Positions 35,222 through 45,015 of a stretch of DNA of 64,000 bases are shown here, in pieces. Position 1 is the first letter of the stretch. The number at the start of each line of letters is the position of its first letter. The notes under the pieces are model-generated. The model did not search any database. It had not been told where the DNA came from and was given only the letters and a program-made list of their open reading frames with translations. Both the position numbers and the translations under genes were made by a program. The stretch is from Hyphomicrobiales bacterium (GTDB lineage Bacteria; Pseudomonadota; Alphaproteobacteria; Rhizobiales; Beijerinckiaceae), in assembly GCA_900470095.1 (NCBI GenBank), contig UBZM01000025.1, forward strand, positions 62,001 through 126,000. Reading direction: 5' to 3'.

Positions 35222-36129
35222 TGAGCTCCGTCACGCAGACGCTCGCGAAGGGGCAGGCGGAATCGCTGCCGGCGCCCACGACCGAAGACTTCATCGTCCG
35301 CCGCCCATCTGTGCTGAGAATGCTCGTCAGCGATGTCGGCGCCTGCATCTCGCTGGTGCTCGTGGTGCTGGTGATCGCAGGAGCGATCCTCGCGCCTTGG
35401 CTTGCTCCGTCGGATCCTTATGGCGGCGATCTCGCCAATACCCTGAAGGCGCCCGGCGAGATGGGCCTGCTCGGCACGGACGGGCAGGGGCGTGACATGA
35501 TCACGCGACTGCTGTTCGGCCTGCGCACCACATTGCTGATGGGGTTCGCTTCCGTCGTCTTCGGCTGTGCGCTCGGTGGTCTGGTCGGCTTCGTTGCGGC
35601 CTATTACACGCGGGTGTCGGGCCTGCTGATGCGCCTGATGGACGTTCTTCTGTCCTTTCCGGCCATTCTGTTCGGACTGGCCATCGCTGCCATTTTCGGG
35701 CCCGGGCTCACGGCGGTGATCATCGCACTGTCGATTGCGACCGTGCCGCTCATGGCACGTGTCGTGCGCGGTTCGGCCATCGTCGTGCTGCAGCAGGACT
35801 ATATCGAGAGTGCTCGCTCGCTCGGCATGAGCGACGCACGCATCATCTTCAAATATCTGCTGCCGAACTGCCTGTCGGCGATCTTTGTCTTCGTCACCCT
35901 GCGCTTCGGCCAGGTCATTCTGCTCGGCGCCGCGCTGTCGTTCCTTGGCCTTGGCGCACAGCCGCCAACGGCAGAGCTCGGCGCGATGGCGGCGGACGGC
36001 CGCAACTTCCTGTTCTTCGCGCCGCATGTCTCCGTCCTGCCAAGCCTGGTCATCTTCGTGGTCGTGCTGGCCTTCAACGTGCTCGGCGACGCGCTGCGCG
36101 ATGCTCTCGATCCCAAGCTGCGCAAATAG
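35221..36129 (+). CDS. Dpp/Opp-type ABC transporter permease (DppC-like)
   Basis: A 302-residue permease. An N-terminal OppC_N-type helix (ACISLVLVVLVIAGAILAPWLAPSDPYG) is followed by GLLGTDGQGRDMITRLLFGLRTTLLMG, the DppC hallmark. The EAA loop is IESARSLGMSDARIIFKYLLPNCLSAIFV. The ending is FNVLGDALRDALDPKLRK. The ATG at 35221 overlaps the stop of the partner permease gene, giving strict co-translation of the heterodimer. Confidence 0.92.
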   Translation: MSSVTQTLAKGQAESLPAPTTEDFIVRRPSVLRMLVSDVGACISLVLVVLVIAGAILAPWLAPSDPYGGDLANTLKAPGEMGLLGTDGQGRDMITRLLFGLRTTLLMGFASVVFGCALGGLVGFVAAYYTRVSGLLMRLMDVLLSFPAILFGLAIAAIFGPGLTAVIIALSIATVPLMARVVRGSAIVVLQQDYIESARSLGMSDARIIFKYLLPNCLSAIFVFVTLRFGQVILLGAALSFLGLGAQPPTAELGAMAADGRNFLFFAPHVSVLPSLVIFVVVLAFNVLGDALRDALDPKLRK

Positions 36130-36156
36130 ACGCAGAATTTCCGGAGGTTTCCTCAT

Positions 36157-37746
36157 ATGAACAGGCTTACCGCACTGCTTCTCGGCAGCGCCGCTGCTGT
36201 TGCGGCCACCGCCGCGCCGGTTTCGGCGCAGCAGAAGGCACCTTTGTCGATCCTGCGCGTCATCGACGCGGATAATTACGATCCGATCCGCTCGACATCG
36301 ACGGCCGCTGCCGAGGCGCTCTACATGCTGGCCGACACGTTGGTCAGCGTCGATTTCGACATGAAGACGATCAAGCCCGGCCTGGCGGAATCGTGGAAGG
36401 TCTCTCCGGACGGCACGACCTACACGTTCAAGCTGCGCACCGATGTGAAGTTCTGCGACGGCCGTCCGATGACGGCCGAGGACGTCGTCTACTCGCTGAA
36501 GCGCTGGACCGATCCGGCCAACAAGTCGCCGGTGTCGTTCCGCGGCGGTCAGGTCAAGGATATCCGCGCGGAAGGCGACGCGACCGTCGTCTACGAGCTG
36601 AAGGAGCCCTATAGCGACCTGCTCTTCCAGATCGGCCTGTCCTTCGCTTCGGTGGTCGACAAGAACGCGGTCGAGAAGCTCGGCGCCAATTTCGGCGTGC
36701 AGGGCTTCAACGCGACGGGGCCGTATTGCTGGGTGAAGTGGACCCCGCGGCAGGAACTCGTCATGAAGAAGAACCCCCACTACACCTGGGGGCCGCCGAT
36801 CTACAAGGATCCGAAGCCGCAGATCGACGAGATCGTCTGGAAGATCATTCCTGAGTCGAATACGCTGATGGCGGCGATCCAAGCCAAGCAGGCCGACGTC
36901 ACCTACTATATGCCCTATATCGCGCTCGACACGATGCAGCGTATGCCCGGCATGCAGGTGCAGCGGCAGGACAATTATATCTATGACATCTTCATGGGCT
37001 TCAAGGTCGACAAGCCCGTCGCCAGCGAGGGTGTGATCCGTGAGGCGGTCAACATGGCCGTCAACAAGGACGCCATCGCGAAGGCGATCTTCTTCGGCAA
37101 GGGCCAGACCCTGCCGGCACTGCTCAATGCCAGCGTCCTCGATTTCGACAAGGACGCTGCCGCCAAGATGCCGAAATATGATCCGGCCGCGGCAGCCAAG
37201 CTCCTCGACGCGGCAGGCTGGAAGGCCGGTGCCGACGGCCTCCGCGAGAAGGACGGCAAGAAGGCCACCTTCACCGTCTACGGCATCCGCAACGACGTGA
37301 ACCCGCGCATCACCGAGGCCATGCAGGCCGACCTGCGCAAGGTCGGCATCGACATGAAGATCCAGCTCTGGGATGCGACGGTCGCCTGGGGCAAGCTCGC
37401 CACGCAGGAATTCGACGCCTTCGTGATGGCCTATCCCTATGTGACGGCGACCGAGGCCTTGAACCTCTACTTCAACAGCCGCCAGGCGCCGACGCCGAAC
37501 CGGATGAACTGGAAGGATGCCAAGACCGACGAGATGCTGAAGGCTGCTGCGACGGCAGTGGACGCCGACAAGCGCAAGCAGGCGATCGGCGCCGTGCAGG
37601 CCCAGCTCACCGAAGCCAATGTCTGGGTGCCGCTCGTCTCGCAGCCGCTCTGGGTTGTCTCGGGCGACCGCGTCGAAGGCGTGCGCGCCCATGGCGTCTA
37701 CGGTGCGGGTCTCTACAAGGGCCTCGACATCAAGCTGAAGCGCTGA
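36157..37746 (+). CDS. Dpp/Opp-type ABC transporter substrate-binding protein
   Basis: A 529-residue periplasmic binding protein of family 5 (SBP_bac_5). The signal peptide MNRLTALLLGSAAAVAATAAPVSAQQ ends at an Ala-x-Ala-type site. Family features include ESWKVSPDGTTYTFKLRTDVKFCDGRPMTAEDVVYSLKRW and FNATGPYCWVKWTPRQELVMKKNPHYTWG. A good ribosome site (CCGGAGG) precedes the ATG. It captures the solute for the permease pair just upstream. Clusters with amidohydrolases suggest an amide or N-heterocyclic ligand rather than ordinary dipeptides. A strong hairpin follows the stop. Confidence 0.92.
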   Translation: MNRLTALLLGSAAAVAATAAPVSAQQKAPLSILRVIDADNYDPIRSTSTAAAEALYMLADTLVSVDFDMKTIKPGLAESWKVSPDGTTYTFKLRTDVKFCDGRPMTAEDVVYSLKRWTDPANKSPVSFRGGQVKDIRAEGDATVVYELKEPYSDLLFQIGLSFASVVDKNAVEKLGANFGVQGFNATGPYCWVKWTPRQELVMKKNPHYTWGPPIYKDPKPQIDEIVWKIIPESNTLMAAIQAKQADVTYYMPYIALDTMQRMPGMQVQRQDNYIYDIFMGFKVDKPVASEGVIREAVNMAVNKDAIAKAIFFGKGQTLPALLNASVLDFDKDAAAKMPKYDPAAAAKLLDAAGWKAGADGLREKDGKKATFTVYGIRNDVNPRITEAMQADLRKVGIDMKIQLWDATVAWGKLATQEFDAFVMAYPYVTATEALNLYFNSRQAPTPNRMNWKDAKTDEMLKAAATAVDADKRKQAIGAVQAQLTEANVWVPLVSQPLWVVSGDRVEGVRAHGVYGAGLYKGLDIKLKR

Positions 37747-37753
37747 GCGCTTC

Positions 37754-37785
37754 GATGCGGCGCGGGGGACACCCTGCGCCGCATC
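37754..37785 (+). terminator. Hairpin after the binding-protein gene
   Basis: A perfect 10-bp stem (GATGCGGCGC at 37754-37763, GCGCCGCATC at 37776-37785) with a 12-base loop directly after the stop. There is no U-run. Inside an operon it would more likely stabilise the binding-protein mRNA or attenuate downstream expression than terminate fully. Confidence 0.55.
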
Positions 37786-37864
37786 CGCTGCTCCGTCGGT
37801 CATGCAAATCGCCCGCGTGGCCCTCGGGCCGGGCCCTTTCCCTGTTCTTTGTACGGATGATGCC

Positions 37865-39325
37865 ATGACGATCACGGTCATCAGGAATGCGGATGTCGTC
37901 GTGGCCTGGGATGCCCAGGCTGCCGGTCACGTCTATCTCTACGGCGCAGACGTCGCCTTCGAGGATGGCAAGATCCTTTTCGTCGGCGAGCGCTATGACG
38001 GTCCTGCGGACGAGACCGTGGACGGGCAGGGGCGGATGGTCATGCCCGGCCTCGTCAATATTCACTCGCACCCATCGAGTGAGCCTCTCAATAAGGGCTT
38101 CCTGGATGAGCTCGGCTCGCCGGCACTCTACAATTCCTCGCTCTACGAGTTCATGCCGATCCTGCGCCCGGATGCCGAGGCGGTGCCGGATTGCGTGCGC
38201 GTCGCCTATTCCGAGCTGCTGCTCTCCGGCGTGACGACGGTTGCCGATCTGTCGGTGCCGCATCCGGACTGGCTAGACCTCGCGGCGCAGAGCGGCATGC
38301 GCGTCTGCCTTGCCCCGATGTTCCGTTCGGCCCGCTGGCATACGCGCAATGGCTATGTCGTCGAATACGAGTGGGACGAGAAGGCCGGCGCCGATGCCAT
38401 GGCGCAGGCCTTCGAGGTTATCGCCAAGGCCGAGGCTCACCCCTCGGGCCGCTTGTTCGGCATGGTATGCCCCGCCCAGATCGACACCTGCAGCGAGGGG
38501 CTGATCAAGGAAAGCTACGCCGAGGCCGGCCGACGTGGGCTGCGCTGGCAGATCCATGCGGCGCAGTCGACGGTCGAGTTCCATGAGATCACGCGCCGTC
38601 ATGGCGTCTCGCCGATCCAGTGGCTCGAGAAGCTCGACGTGCTCGGCTCGACGAGCATCGTCGGTCACGCCATCTTCCTCGACGACTACCCGCGCAACGC
38701 CTGGCACAGCCGCCGCGATCTCGATCTCCTGGCTGAGACCGGCACGACGGTGGCTCATTGTCCGACCGTGTTCATGCGGCGGGGCATCGCCTTGCGTGAT
38801 TTCGGGCGCTATCGGCGCGCCGGCGTGAATATCGGCCTGGGGACGGACACCTATCCCCACAACATGCTCGAGGAAATGCGCAACGCGGCCTATGTCGCGC
38901 GCCTGATGGCGGAGAGCCCGCGCACACTCAGCACGACCGACCTGTTCGAGGCGGCGACGGTCGCCGGTGCTCGTGCGCTGGGACGCAGCGATATCGGCCG
39001 GCTTGCGGTGGACTGCAAGGCGGACCTCGTGCTCGTCGATCTCACCCATCCCATGATGCAGCCGCGGCGTGATCCCGTTCGCAGCCTGATCTACGCAGCG
39101 GCCGAGCGCGCGGTCGATCGTGTCTATGTCGATGGCCGTCTTGTCGTCAGCGGCGGCGAGGTTCTCACCCTCGATTATCCGGCGGCCGCCGGGCGCCTGC
39201 ATGAAGCGCAGAAGCGGACTGAAGCGGCTGCTCCCAGGAATGACTGGGCCGGCCGCCCGGTGACGGATTACTCGCCCCTGACCTTTCCCGAAGCCGGGCA
39301 GCGGGCTTCCGGGGCCCGCTCATGA
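37865..39325 (+). CDS. Amidohydrolase family protein (TrzA/AtzA/chlorohydrolase-like)
   Basis: A 486-residue metal-dependent hydrolase of the amidohydrolase subfamily 1 (AtzA/TrzF, guanine-deaminase-like) type. Motifs: [21 protein letters not shown] (first metal site, HSH), [17 protein letters not shown] (metal His), [21 protein letters not shown] and [18 protein letters not shown] (catalytic Asp). The C terminus ([23 protein letters not shown]) closes the beta domain. It probably deaminates or dechlorinates/hydrolyses an N-heterocycle or amidine. The ATG at 37865 ([10 protein letters not shown]) was chosen over 37802 by family fit. Its end overlaps the next gene by four bases (ATGA). Confidence 0.88.
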   Translation: MTITVIRNADVVVAWDAQAAGHVYLYGADVAFEDGKILFVGERYDGPADETVDGQGRMVMPGLVNIHSHPSSEPLNKGFLDELGSPALYNSSLYEFMPILRPDAEAVPDCVRVAYSELLLSGVTTVADLSVPHPDWLDLAAQSGMRVCLAPMFRSARWHTRNGYVVEYEWDEKAGADAMAQAFEVIAKAEAHPSGRLFGMVCPAQIDTCSEGLIKESYAEAGRRGLRWQIHAAQSTVEFHEITRRHGVSPIQWLEKLDVLGSTSIVGHAIFLDDYPRNAWHSRRDLDLLAETGTTVAHCPTVFMRRGIALRDFGRYRRAGVNIGLGTDTYPHNMLEEMRNAAYVARLMAESPRTLSTTDLFEAATVAGARALGRSDIGRLAVDCKADLVLVDLTHPMMQPRRDPVRSLIYAAAERAVDRVYVDGRLVVSGGEVLTLDYPAAAGRLHEAQKRTEAAAPRNDWAGRPVTDYSPLTFPEAGQRASGARS

Positions 39326-40314
39326 GTGCGACCAAGGCCACGCCGATCATCGAATTGCGCAACCTGACGACGGCGTTTCAGACCCTCAACGGGACGGTGC
39401 GGGCGGTCGACGGGATTTCGCTCTCGCTCGAGCGCGGCAAGACGCTCGGTATCGTGGGGGAGAGCGGCTGCGGCAAGAGCATGCTGTCTCTGTCCATCAT
39501 GGGGCTCGTGCCGCCGCCGGGGCGCAATGCCGGCGGCGAGATCCTGTTCGAAGGGCGCGATCTCCTGAAGCTGTCGCCTAGCGAGATGCGCGACATGCGT
39601 GGCAACCGCATCGCGATGATCTTCCAGGAGCCGATGACCAGCCTCAACCCCGTGCATACGGTGGGGTACCAGGTCGTCGAGTCCCTGCGCGCGCATCGCA
39701 AGGCTTCAGCCCGGGACCTGCGCGACGAGGCCATCGAGGCGCTGCGCAGGGTGCGCATTCCGTCTCCCGAGCGACGCTTCGACGAGTATCCGCATCAGCT
39801 GTCCGGGGGCATGCGCCAGCGGGTCATGATCGCCATGGCCCTGACCTGCAAGCCGGCCCTGCTGATCGCGGACGAGCCGACCACGGCGCTGGACGTCACC
39901 ATCCAGGCCCAGATTCTCAGGCTCCTGCGCGAGTTGCAGGAGGAGACGGGCATGTCGATGATCCTGATCACCCACGACCTCGGTGTCGTCGCTCAGGTCG
40001 CCGACGAAGTGGCCGTCATGTATGCCGGCAAGGTGGTCGAGCGGGCCTCCGTCAAGGACGTGTTCGACGATCCGCAGCACCCTTACACGATCGGCCTGAT
40101 GGGCTCGATGCCGCGCATGGACCAGGACGTGGCGCGCCTCATCGCGATCGACGGCGTCGTGCCTCCGCCCTTCCGGCTGCCGCAGGGCTGCCGGTTCAAT
40201 CCGCGCTGCCCGTTCGCCGATGATGGTTGTCGCGCGGAGATGCCGGTGCTCGGGGAAATCGGCCCGACCCATCTTGTCGCCTGTCGGAAGGCCCCGCTGG
40301 AGGAGTTCGTATGA
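39322..40314 (+). CDS. Dpp/Opp-type ABC transporter ATP-binding protein (DppD-like)
   Basis: A 330-residue ATPase. Walker A is [16 protein letters not shown], the signature [15 protein letters not shown], and Walker [16 protein letters not shown]. The C-terminal oligopeptide/dipeptide extension has the Cys-containing motif [20 protein letters not shown]. It energises the import system together with the next gene. The start overlaps the upstream amidohydrolase stop, and its own stop overlaps the next ATG, showing tight operon structure in which the hydrolase is embedded among transporter genes. Confidence 0.94.
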   Translation: MSATKATPIIELRNLTTAFQTLNGTVRAVDGISLSLERGKTLGIVGESGCGKSMLSLSIMGLVPPPGRNAGGEILFEGRDLLKLSPSEMRDMRGNRIAMIFQEPMTSLNPVHTVGYQVVESLRAHRKASARDLRDEAIEALRRVRIPSPERRFDEYPHQLSGGMRQRVMIAMALTCKPALLIADEPTTALDVTIQAQILRLLRELQEETGMSMILITHDLGVVAQVADEVAVMYAGKVVERASVKDVFDDPQHPYTIGLMGSMPRMDQDVARLIAIDGVVPPPFRLPQGCRFNPRCPFADDGCRAEMPVLGEIGPTHLVACRKAPLEEFV

Positions 40315-41381
40315 CAGCGCCGTTGCTCGAACTTGAGGACGTGACCAAGCATTACCCCGTCTTCAAGGGCCTGATCCGGAAGAAGCAGGTGGGCGCGGTG
40401 CGTGCCGTGGACGGGGTGAGCCTGCAGATCAATCCCGGCGAGACCCTGGCGATCGTCGGTGAGAGCGGCTGTGGCAAGTCGACCACCGCGCGTCTTGCCA
40501 TGCGGCTCATCGAGCCCACGGCGGGAAGCGTGCGCTTCGAAGGTCGCGACATCACGCATCTCGACCGGGCGGCCATGCGCAGCATGCGCCGCAACATGCA
40601 AATCGTTTTCCAGGACCCCTATGCCAGCCTGAACCCGCGCATGACGGTCGAGGAGCTGATCGCCGAGCCCATGCTGGTGCATGGCGAGGGCACGCCAGCC
40701 TCGCGGCGAGCCCGCGTGCTGGAACTGCTCCGCAGGGTCGATCTCGCGCCCTATCATGCGGCGCGTTATCCGCACGAGTTCTCGGGTGGTCAGCGCCAGC
40801 GCATCGGCATTGCCCGAGCCCTGGCCCTGTCGCCCAAGCTCATCGTCTGCGACGAACCCGTCTCGGCCCTCGACGTGTCGATCCAGGCGCAGGTCGTCAA
40901 CCTGCTGAAGGATCTTCAGAAGGAACTCGGCCTGGCCTATCTGTTCATCTCGCACGGCCTCGCGGTCGTGAAGCACATGGCTGACCGTGTGGCGGTGATG
41001 TATCTCGGGCAGGTCGTCGAACTGGCGAGCAAGCAGGACCTCTACCGCAATCCGCGCCATCCCTACACGCAGGCCCTGCTGGCAGCGGCGCCGGAGCCCG
41101 ACCCGACCAGGCGCGAGGCCTGGAATGTGCTGGGGGGCGACGTCCCGAGCCCGCTCAACCCGCCTGCGGGCTGCCGGTTCCATACGCGCTGCCCCCTTGT
41201 GCAGGAGCGTTGCCGCACCGACGTGCCGAACCTGCGTTCCATCGGCGCGGGACACAGCGCAGCCTGCCATTTTGCAGAGACGGTGCCGACTTTCAGCCAC
41301 GCTGCCGCGGCCAGGGAGGAATCACCGAGCCGGCGCAGGCGCCTCGCGCTCTATGAAGCGAGCCGCCGCCAGGCGAATTAG
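40311..41381 (+). CDS. Dpp/Opp-type ABC transporter ATP-binding protein (DppF-like)
   Basis: A 356-residue ATPase, the partner of the preceding subunit. Walker A is [19 protein letters not shown]-loop region [18 protein letters not shown], signature [15 protein letters not shown] and Walker [14 protein letters not shown]. The C-terminal extension has [20 protein letters not shown]. The ATG at 40311 ([20 protein letters not shown]) overlaps the upstream stop by four bases. It is the last gene of the cluster; about 90 bases follow before the convergent reductase gene. Confidence 0.94.
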   Translation: MTAPLLELEDVTKHYPVFKGLIRKKQVGAVRAVDGVSLQINPGETLAIVGESGCGKSTTARLAMRLIEPTAGSVRFEGRDITHLDRAAMRSMRRNMQIVFQDPYASLNPRMTVEELIAEPMLVHGEGTPASRRARVLELLRRVDLAPYHAARYPHEFSGGQRQRIGIARALALSPKLIVCDEPVSALDVSIQAQVVNLLKDLQKELGLAYLFISHGLAVVKHMADRVAVMYLGQVVELASKQDLYRNPRHPYTQALLAAAPEPDPTRREAWNVLGGDVPSPLNPPAGCRFHTRCPLVQERCRTDVPNLRSIGAGHSAACHFAETVPTFSHAAAAREESPSRRRRLALYEASRRQAN

Positions 41382-41471
41382 CGGAGGCCTGGGCATAGCG
41401 GGAGGCTTGGCGGGATACGCTGAGCAGCGACGCCAGAGGCGGTCAACTCACCGTTCGTTATCGCCTCGCCT

Positions 41472-42488
41472 TCACGCCTGGACCTCGATCTCTGGACCAT
41501 CTGCGCTGGCTTGGTCCGACGTCGTGAAGAAGGCGTCGGCATAGGCGTGAGCCGGGTCGAGGCCGCGGCGCGTCATCGCTGCGACGGCGTCATCAACCAG
41601 GCGAGGCGAACCGGCGACATAGGCTGTCACGCCCTCGAGTTCGGCGAGCGCTTCAAGCCGAGTGCTGAGCGGCGGCCCGCCGCTCAGGACAGGGATATAG
41701 GCAAAATCGGCGAGCCGGTTGGCCAGGTCTGCGATCGTGGCTTCCTGATAGAGATCACGCTCAGCCCGTGCGGCATTGTAGAGCCGGATCGGCTGTTTCA
41801 GATGCAGGCGCGCGGCGCTGTGGAGGATCGACAGGATCGGGGCGAGCCCCGTTCCGCCCGCCACGGCGAGGATCGGCCCTGTCCGCCTTGCGCGCAGATG
41901 CGCCGTACCCATCGGGCCCCGCAGCCGGACGGGATCGCCCGAGCGCAGCCTGCTCGCGACATGACCGCTGGTTGCACCATTGGCGACATGCCTGATGTGG
42001 AACTCGAGCAGCGGCTCGTCCGGGTCGTTCGCCATCGAATAATTGCGCGGCGCGCAGCCCGCGAAATGCAGTTCGGCATATTGGCCGGCCGTGAAGGCGA
42101 GCGGCGCTCCCTCCAATTCCACGCGCAGGATCGAGATATCCGGCGTCGGCCGTTGCAGGGAGACGACCCGTCCCGAAACCTCGCGCAGGGGATGTCCGGC
42201 CGTGTCGCTGCCGAGCCAGGCGATGCTGCAATCGCTGCGCGGCTGTGCGCGGCAGGCGAGAACGAAACCGCGCTCCGTGTCTGCTGCGGTGAGTGCGAAT
42301 GGCGTATGGGGCAGCAGCTCGACTTCGCCCGAGAGAAGCCTCGATTTGCAGGCGCCGCAACGCCCAACCTGGCAGCCATAGGGATAGGCGTACCCGGCAA
42401 GCTGGGCCGCCTTCAGGATCGTCGTATCCGCCGCAACCGTGATTTCGGTCGCGAGGTTGGCGATGCGGACGGTGTGGGGTGCGGTCAT
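41472..42488 (-). CDS. 2Fe-2S ferredoxin / FAD / NAD(P)H oxidoreductase (oxygenase reductase-like)
   Basis: A 338-residue three-domain electron-transfer protein. The N-terminal plant-type ferredoxin has the cluster ligands in YGCQVGRCGACKSRLL (C-x4-C-x2-C) and a fourth Cys in FVLACRAQ. The FAD domain has PRNYSMAND (RxYS). The NAD(P)-binding domain has ILAVAGGTGLAPILSIL. This order (ferredoxin first) is that of naphthalene and other ring-hydroxylating or monooxygenase reductases. No oxygenase component is in the window, so its partner is unknown. It is convergent with the importer operon. Its C terminus is shorter than some homologues but complete. Confidence 0.88.
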   Translation of the reverse strand: MTAPHTVRIANLATEITVAADTTILKAAQLAGYAYPYGCQVGRCGACKSRLLSGEVELLPHTPFALTAADTERGFVLACRAQPRSDCSIAWLGSDTAGHPLREVSGRVVSLQRPTPDISILRVELEGAPLAFTAGQYAELHFAGCAPRNYSMANDPDEPLLEFHIRHVANGATSGHVASRLRSGDPVRLRGPMGTAHLRARRTGPILAVAGGTGLAPILSILHSAARLHLKQPIRLYNAARAERDLYQEATIADLANRLADFAYIPVLSGGPPLSTRLEALAELEGVTAYVAGSPRLVDDAVAAMTRRGLDPAHAYADAFFTTSDQASADGPEIEVQA

Positions 42489-42652
42489 CGCGTGGGCCTC
42501 AGCCGAGGCCCACGCGCCGCTGACGGCCTTTCGAACTGAGTGATAACCGTCATCTGCGCCACCTCGGTTGGACGAACGGTCACTGCGATGCGGCTTCCCA
42601 TCGTAGGAATGTCAAGCGGCTGGAGACCTCTCGTTCGGAGAAAAATCCGGGC

Positions 42653-42684
42653 TTGACCTTGCCATATGGCAAGGAACGACACTG
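42653..42684 (+). promoter_or_regulatory. MerR/CueR-type promoter-operator of the copper chaperone gene
   Basis: TTGACC (-35, 42653-42658) is followed by the perfect 18-bp palindrome CCTTGCCATATGGCAAGG (42657-42674) and, after a 19-base spacer, a weak -10 (GACACT, 42678). A long spacer with the dyad between the boxes is the hallmark of MerR-family metal activators (CueR/HmrR). Confidence 0.75.
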
Positions 42685-42717
42685 ATTTTGCGCTCATTCC
42701 TTCAGGAGAGGTTTCCT

Positions 42718-42972
42718 ATGTGCCAAGCTCACCAGACCCACGATCATGAGGTTGCTTCCGCTGCCGTTTCCGGCGTTTCCGTCCGCGTCGAGGACATGAC
42801 CTGCGGTCATTGTGCTGGCACCATCAAGAGCGCCATCGAGAGCTCGATCCCGGGTGCCAAGGTCAGCGCCAATCCTGAGGCTCGTCTCGTCTCGGTTGAG
42901 GGTGCCGATCTTGCCCGGGTTCGCGAGATCATCGCGCAGGCCGGCTATACGCCGGAGGCCGCTCACGCCTGA
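42718..42972 (+). CDS. Heavy-metal-associated domain protein (CopZ-like copper chaperone)
   Basis: An 84-residue cytosolic HMA-domain protein. The metal motif is EDMTCGHCAGTIKSAIES (MxCxxC) and the fold closes with VRVEGADLARVREIIAQAGYTPEAA-type sequence. An extra His-rich leader (MCQAHQTHDHE) could add metal ligands. It would bind Cu(I) and hand it to an exporting P-type ATPase or regulator. The ATG at 42718 has an AGGAG ribosome site. A CueR-type operator lies directly upstream and a strong terminator downstream, so it is a monocistronic metal-induced gene; no ATPase or regulator is adjacent. Confidence 0.9.
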   Translation: MCQAHQTHDHEVASAAVSGVSVRVEDMTCGHCAGTIKSAIESSIPGAKVSANPEARLVSVEGADLARVREIIAQAGYTPEAAHA

Positions 42973-43034
42973 GCGTTTGAGGCCGGCAATCCGGCTTTCG
43001 CCGACAATCGGCGTGCCTCTTTGAAATGATGACA

Positions 43035-43059
43035 GCCGCGGCGAATGCCGCGGCCTTTT
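43035..43059 (+). terminator. Rho-independent terminator of the copper chaperone gene
   Basis: GCCGCGGC (43035-43042), loop GAAT, GCCGCGGC (43047-43054), then CTTTT. A strong intrinsic terminator about 60 bases after the stop. The rest of 42973-43387 holds no supported gene. Confidence 0.85.
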
Positions 43060-43315
43060 GCTTGATTGGCGCTGCCGATCCTTCGCGCCCGCCCTCGGAG
43101 CCGGACCAGAACGCCGAGCCCTTTCCGGAGGAGCGGAAGCGCGGCGTCTCGGATTTTGGAAGGCTGATTGATTGTCGGGCGGACGATCAGACAGCGCTGA
43201 ATGGCGCCCCGATCCAGATGGAGGAGTGAGAACGCCGCAATGCGGATAGACGGCCTCCATCATCGGCACGGAAGGGGGAAGGCAGATCATGCCGGATTCC
43301 ATTGCGGATCAGGCT

Positions 43316-43355
43316 GGAGAAACAGTCAGGCCCGGCGCTGGATCGCCGGCCTGAC
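43316..43355 (-). terminator. Terminator of the second Dpp/Opp-type operon
   Basis: On the minus strand a 12-13 bp stem with one bulge (arms 43355-43344 and 43337-43325) and a 6-base loop, followed by TGTTTCTCC. It lies about 30 bases past the binding-protein stop. Confidence 0.55.
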
Positions 43356-43387
43356 CTTACGCGGCATTGATGTCGGAGAACGTCAGA

Positions 43388-44878
43388 TCATTCCAGGCCC
43401 GGCATCATCGTGTAGTAATTGATGAAATGTGCCCTGTAATTCTTGATCTTCGTCGCGTGAGCATCGTAGCTCGATTCATGGACAAGGAAGACGTTGATCG
43501 CGTCTTTTTGGATTTTTTCGCCCAGGTTGGCGTACATTTTGAACCGGTCCGCCTGGTCCTTCGTGCCGTAGATCTTGCCGATCTCCGCGTCCATTTCAGG
43601 TGTGCAGTAATGCGCAATATTGAAGCTTCCCGAACATGAGTAATCGGCATTGATGAAGCCGATCGGCTCGGGAACGTCGGTCAGGTAACCGCGCGACATG
43701 AAGGCCATGTCGAAATTGCCGGCGAGCATATCCGGCTCAATGGCCTTATATTCCGCCATCCGGATATCGACCTTGATGCCGACCTGCCCGAGCATTTCCT
43801 GCACCACGGCGGCGACATCCTTGAGCTCGACCTTGGACACGTAGCCCCAGAGATTGAGGGTCAGGCTGCCGGGCTTGATGCCGGCTTCCGCCAGCAGCTT
43901 CTTTGCCTTCGCGGGATCATAGGACGGCTTTTGATTGGCTGGCGCCCACGGATCGGTCGCGCGGAACGGGCCCATGGCCGGCGTCGCGGCGCCCTCATAG
44001 ACCGCCGCGGCAATCGCCGATGTGTCGATCGCGGCCTGGATCGCCTGGCGGACGCGGATGTCGTCGAACGGCTTCTTCTTGTTGTTGAGGAGAAGCATGA
44101 GGGTGCGTGGGGCCTTGGTCTGCTCCAGCCTCACGTTCTTCAGATTCTTGAACTGGGCCAGCGCGGTGGCCGAGATCATCCGGGCGATATCGGCTTCTCC
44201 GGTGCGGATCTGGGTGGCACGGCTGTTCGCATCCGAGATGAATTTGATCTCTGCTCCGTCGAGCTTTGGCTTGCCGCCCCAGTAGTTGTCATTGCGCTTG
44301 ACGGTCATGCCTTGCTTGGCATCGACGCGCGTGATGGCGAAGGGGCCAGTGCAGGTCTTGATCGGGTTGACCTTGCCGTCCTTGTAGGCTGCCGGTGCCA
44401 GGATCGTCGTGGCCGGACTGGCCAGCTGGCCGGGGAGGAAGACCGAGGGTTCGACGGTGGTGATGCGCAGGGTCTCGGTGTCCAGCACCTCGACGGATTT
44501 GATGTTCTTCTTCGAAAAAGCCCTTGCCGGCACCTGCGCCGCCAGGAGCTGGTTGAGTGCGTTCGCCGCCGCTTCGGCCGTCAGGGGGCTCCCGTCATGG
44601 AATGTGACGCCCTGGCGTATCTTGAAGTCCCAGGCGGTCGGCGAAGACTGGCTCCATGCCGTGGCGAGCGAGGGCTTCAGCTCGCCGTCGAAATCAACTT
44701 TGGTCAGGCCCTCATAGCACCCTGAGCGACTGCCCAGATAAGCGTCGTCAGACGCCATGTCCCAGCCCGCGACAACATTCACAACCTCGCCGATGGTGAG
44801 GGTTCCCGCGGCTTCAGCCGCGGTCGCCGCAGACAAGGCAAGTGCGCAGGCAGCCCCTATGGTCTTGCGATTGCTCAT
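43388..44878 (-). CDS. Dpp/Opp-type ABC transporter substrate-binding protein (second system)
   Basis: A 496-residue periplasmic family 5 solute-binding protein. The signal peptide is MSNRKTIGAACALALSAATAAEAAG. Family features: YEGLTKVDFDGELKPSLATAWSQSSPTAWDFKIRQGVTFHDGSPLTAEAAANALNQL and GPFAITRVDAKQGMTVKRNDNYWGGKPKLDG. It is the last gene of a minus-strand operon whose permeases and ATPases lie upstream. Low similarity to the first system's binding protein suggests a different ligand. Confidence 0.92.
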   Translation of the reverse strand: MSNRKTIGAACALALSAATAAEAAGTLTIGEVVNVVAGWDMASDDAYLGSRSGCYEGLTKVDFDGELKPSLATAWSQSSPTAWDFKIRQGVTFHDGSPLTAEAAANALNQLLAAQVPARAFSKKNIKSVEVLDTETLRITTVEPSVFLPGQLASPATTILAPAAYKDGKVNPIKTCTGPFAITRVDAKQGMTVKRNDNYWGGKPKLDGAEIKFISDANSRATQIRTGEADIARMISATALAQFKNLKNVRLEQTKAPRTLMLLLNNKKKPFDDIRVRQAIQAAIDTSAIAAAVYEGAATPAMGPFRATDPWAPANQKPSYDPAKAKKLLAEAGIKPGSLTLNLWGYVSKVELKDVAAVVQEMLGQVGIKVDIRMAEYKAIEPDMLAGNFDMAFMSRGYLTDVPEPIGFINADYSCSGSFNIAHYCTPEMDAEIGKIYGTKDQADRFKMYANLGEKIQKDAINVFLVHESSYDAHATKIKNYRAHFINYYTMMPGLE

Positions 44879-45015
44879 TCGTCGATCCCCTGTTTTATTC
44901 TGCTTATGGTTGCAGCAAGGCTGATCGTCCCGCGTCTGGCGAAGAATTTAATACCGTTCTGCGGGGAACTGGCCGCAGAACCGATCATCCCCATCGAACG
45001 CGCGCCGATAAGATG

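Noticed and set aside
35185-37881. 898-residue open frame on the minus strand
   Set aside because: It is antisense to two transporter genes, His/Arg/Asp-rich and without any recognisable domain: a typical shadow in high-GC DNA.
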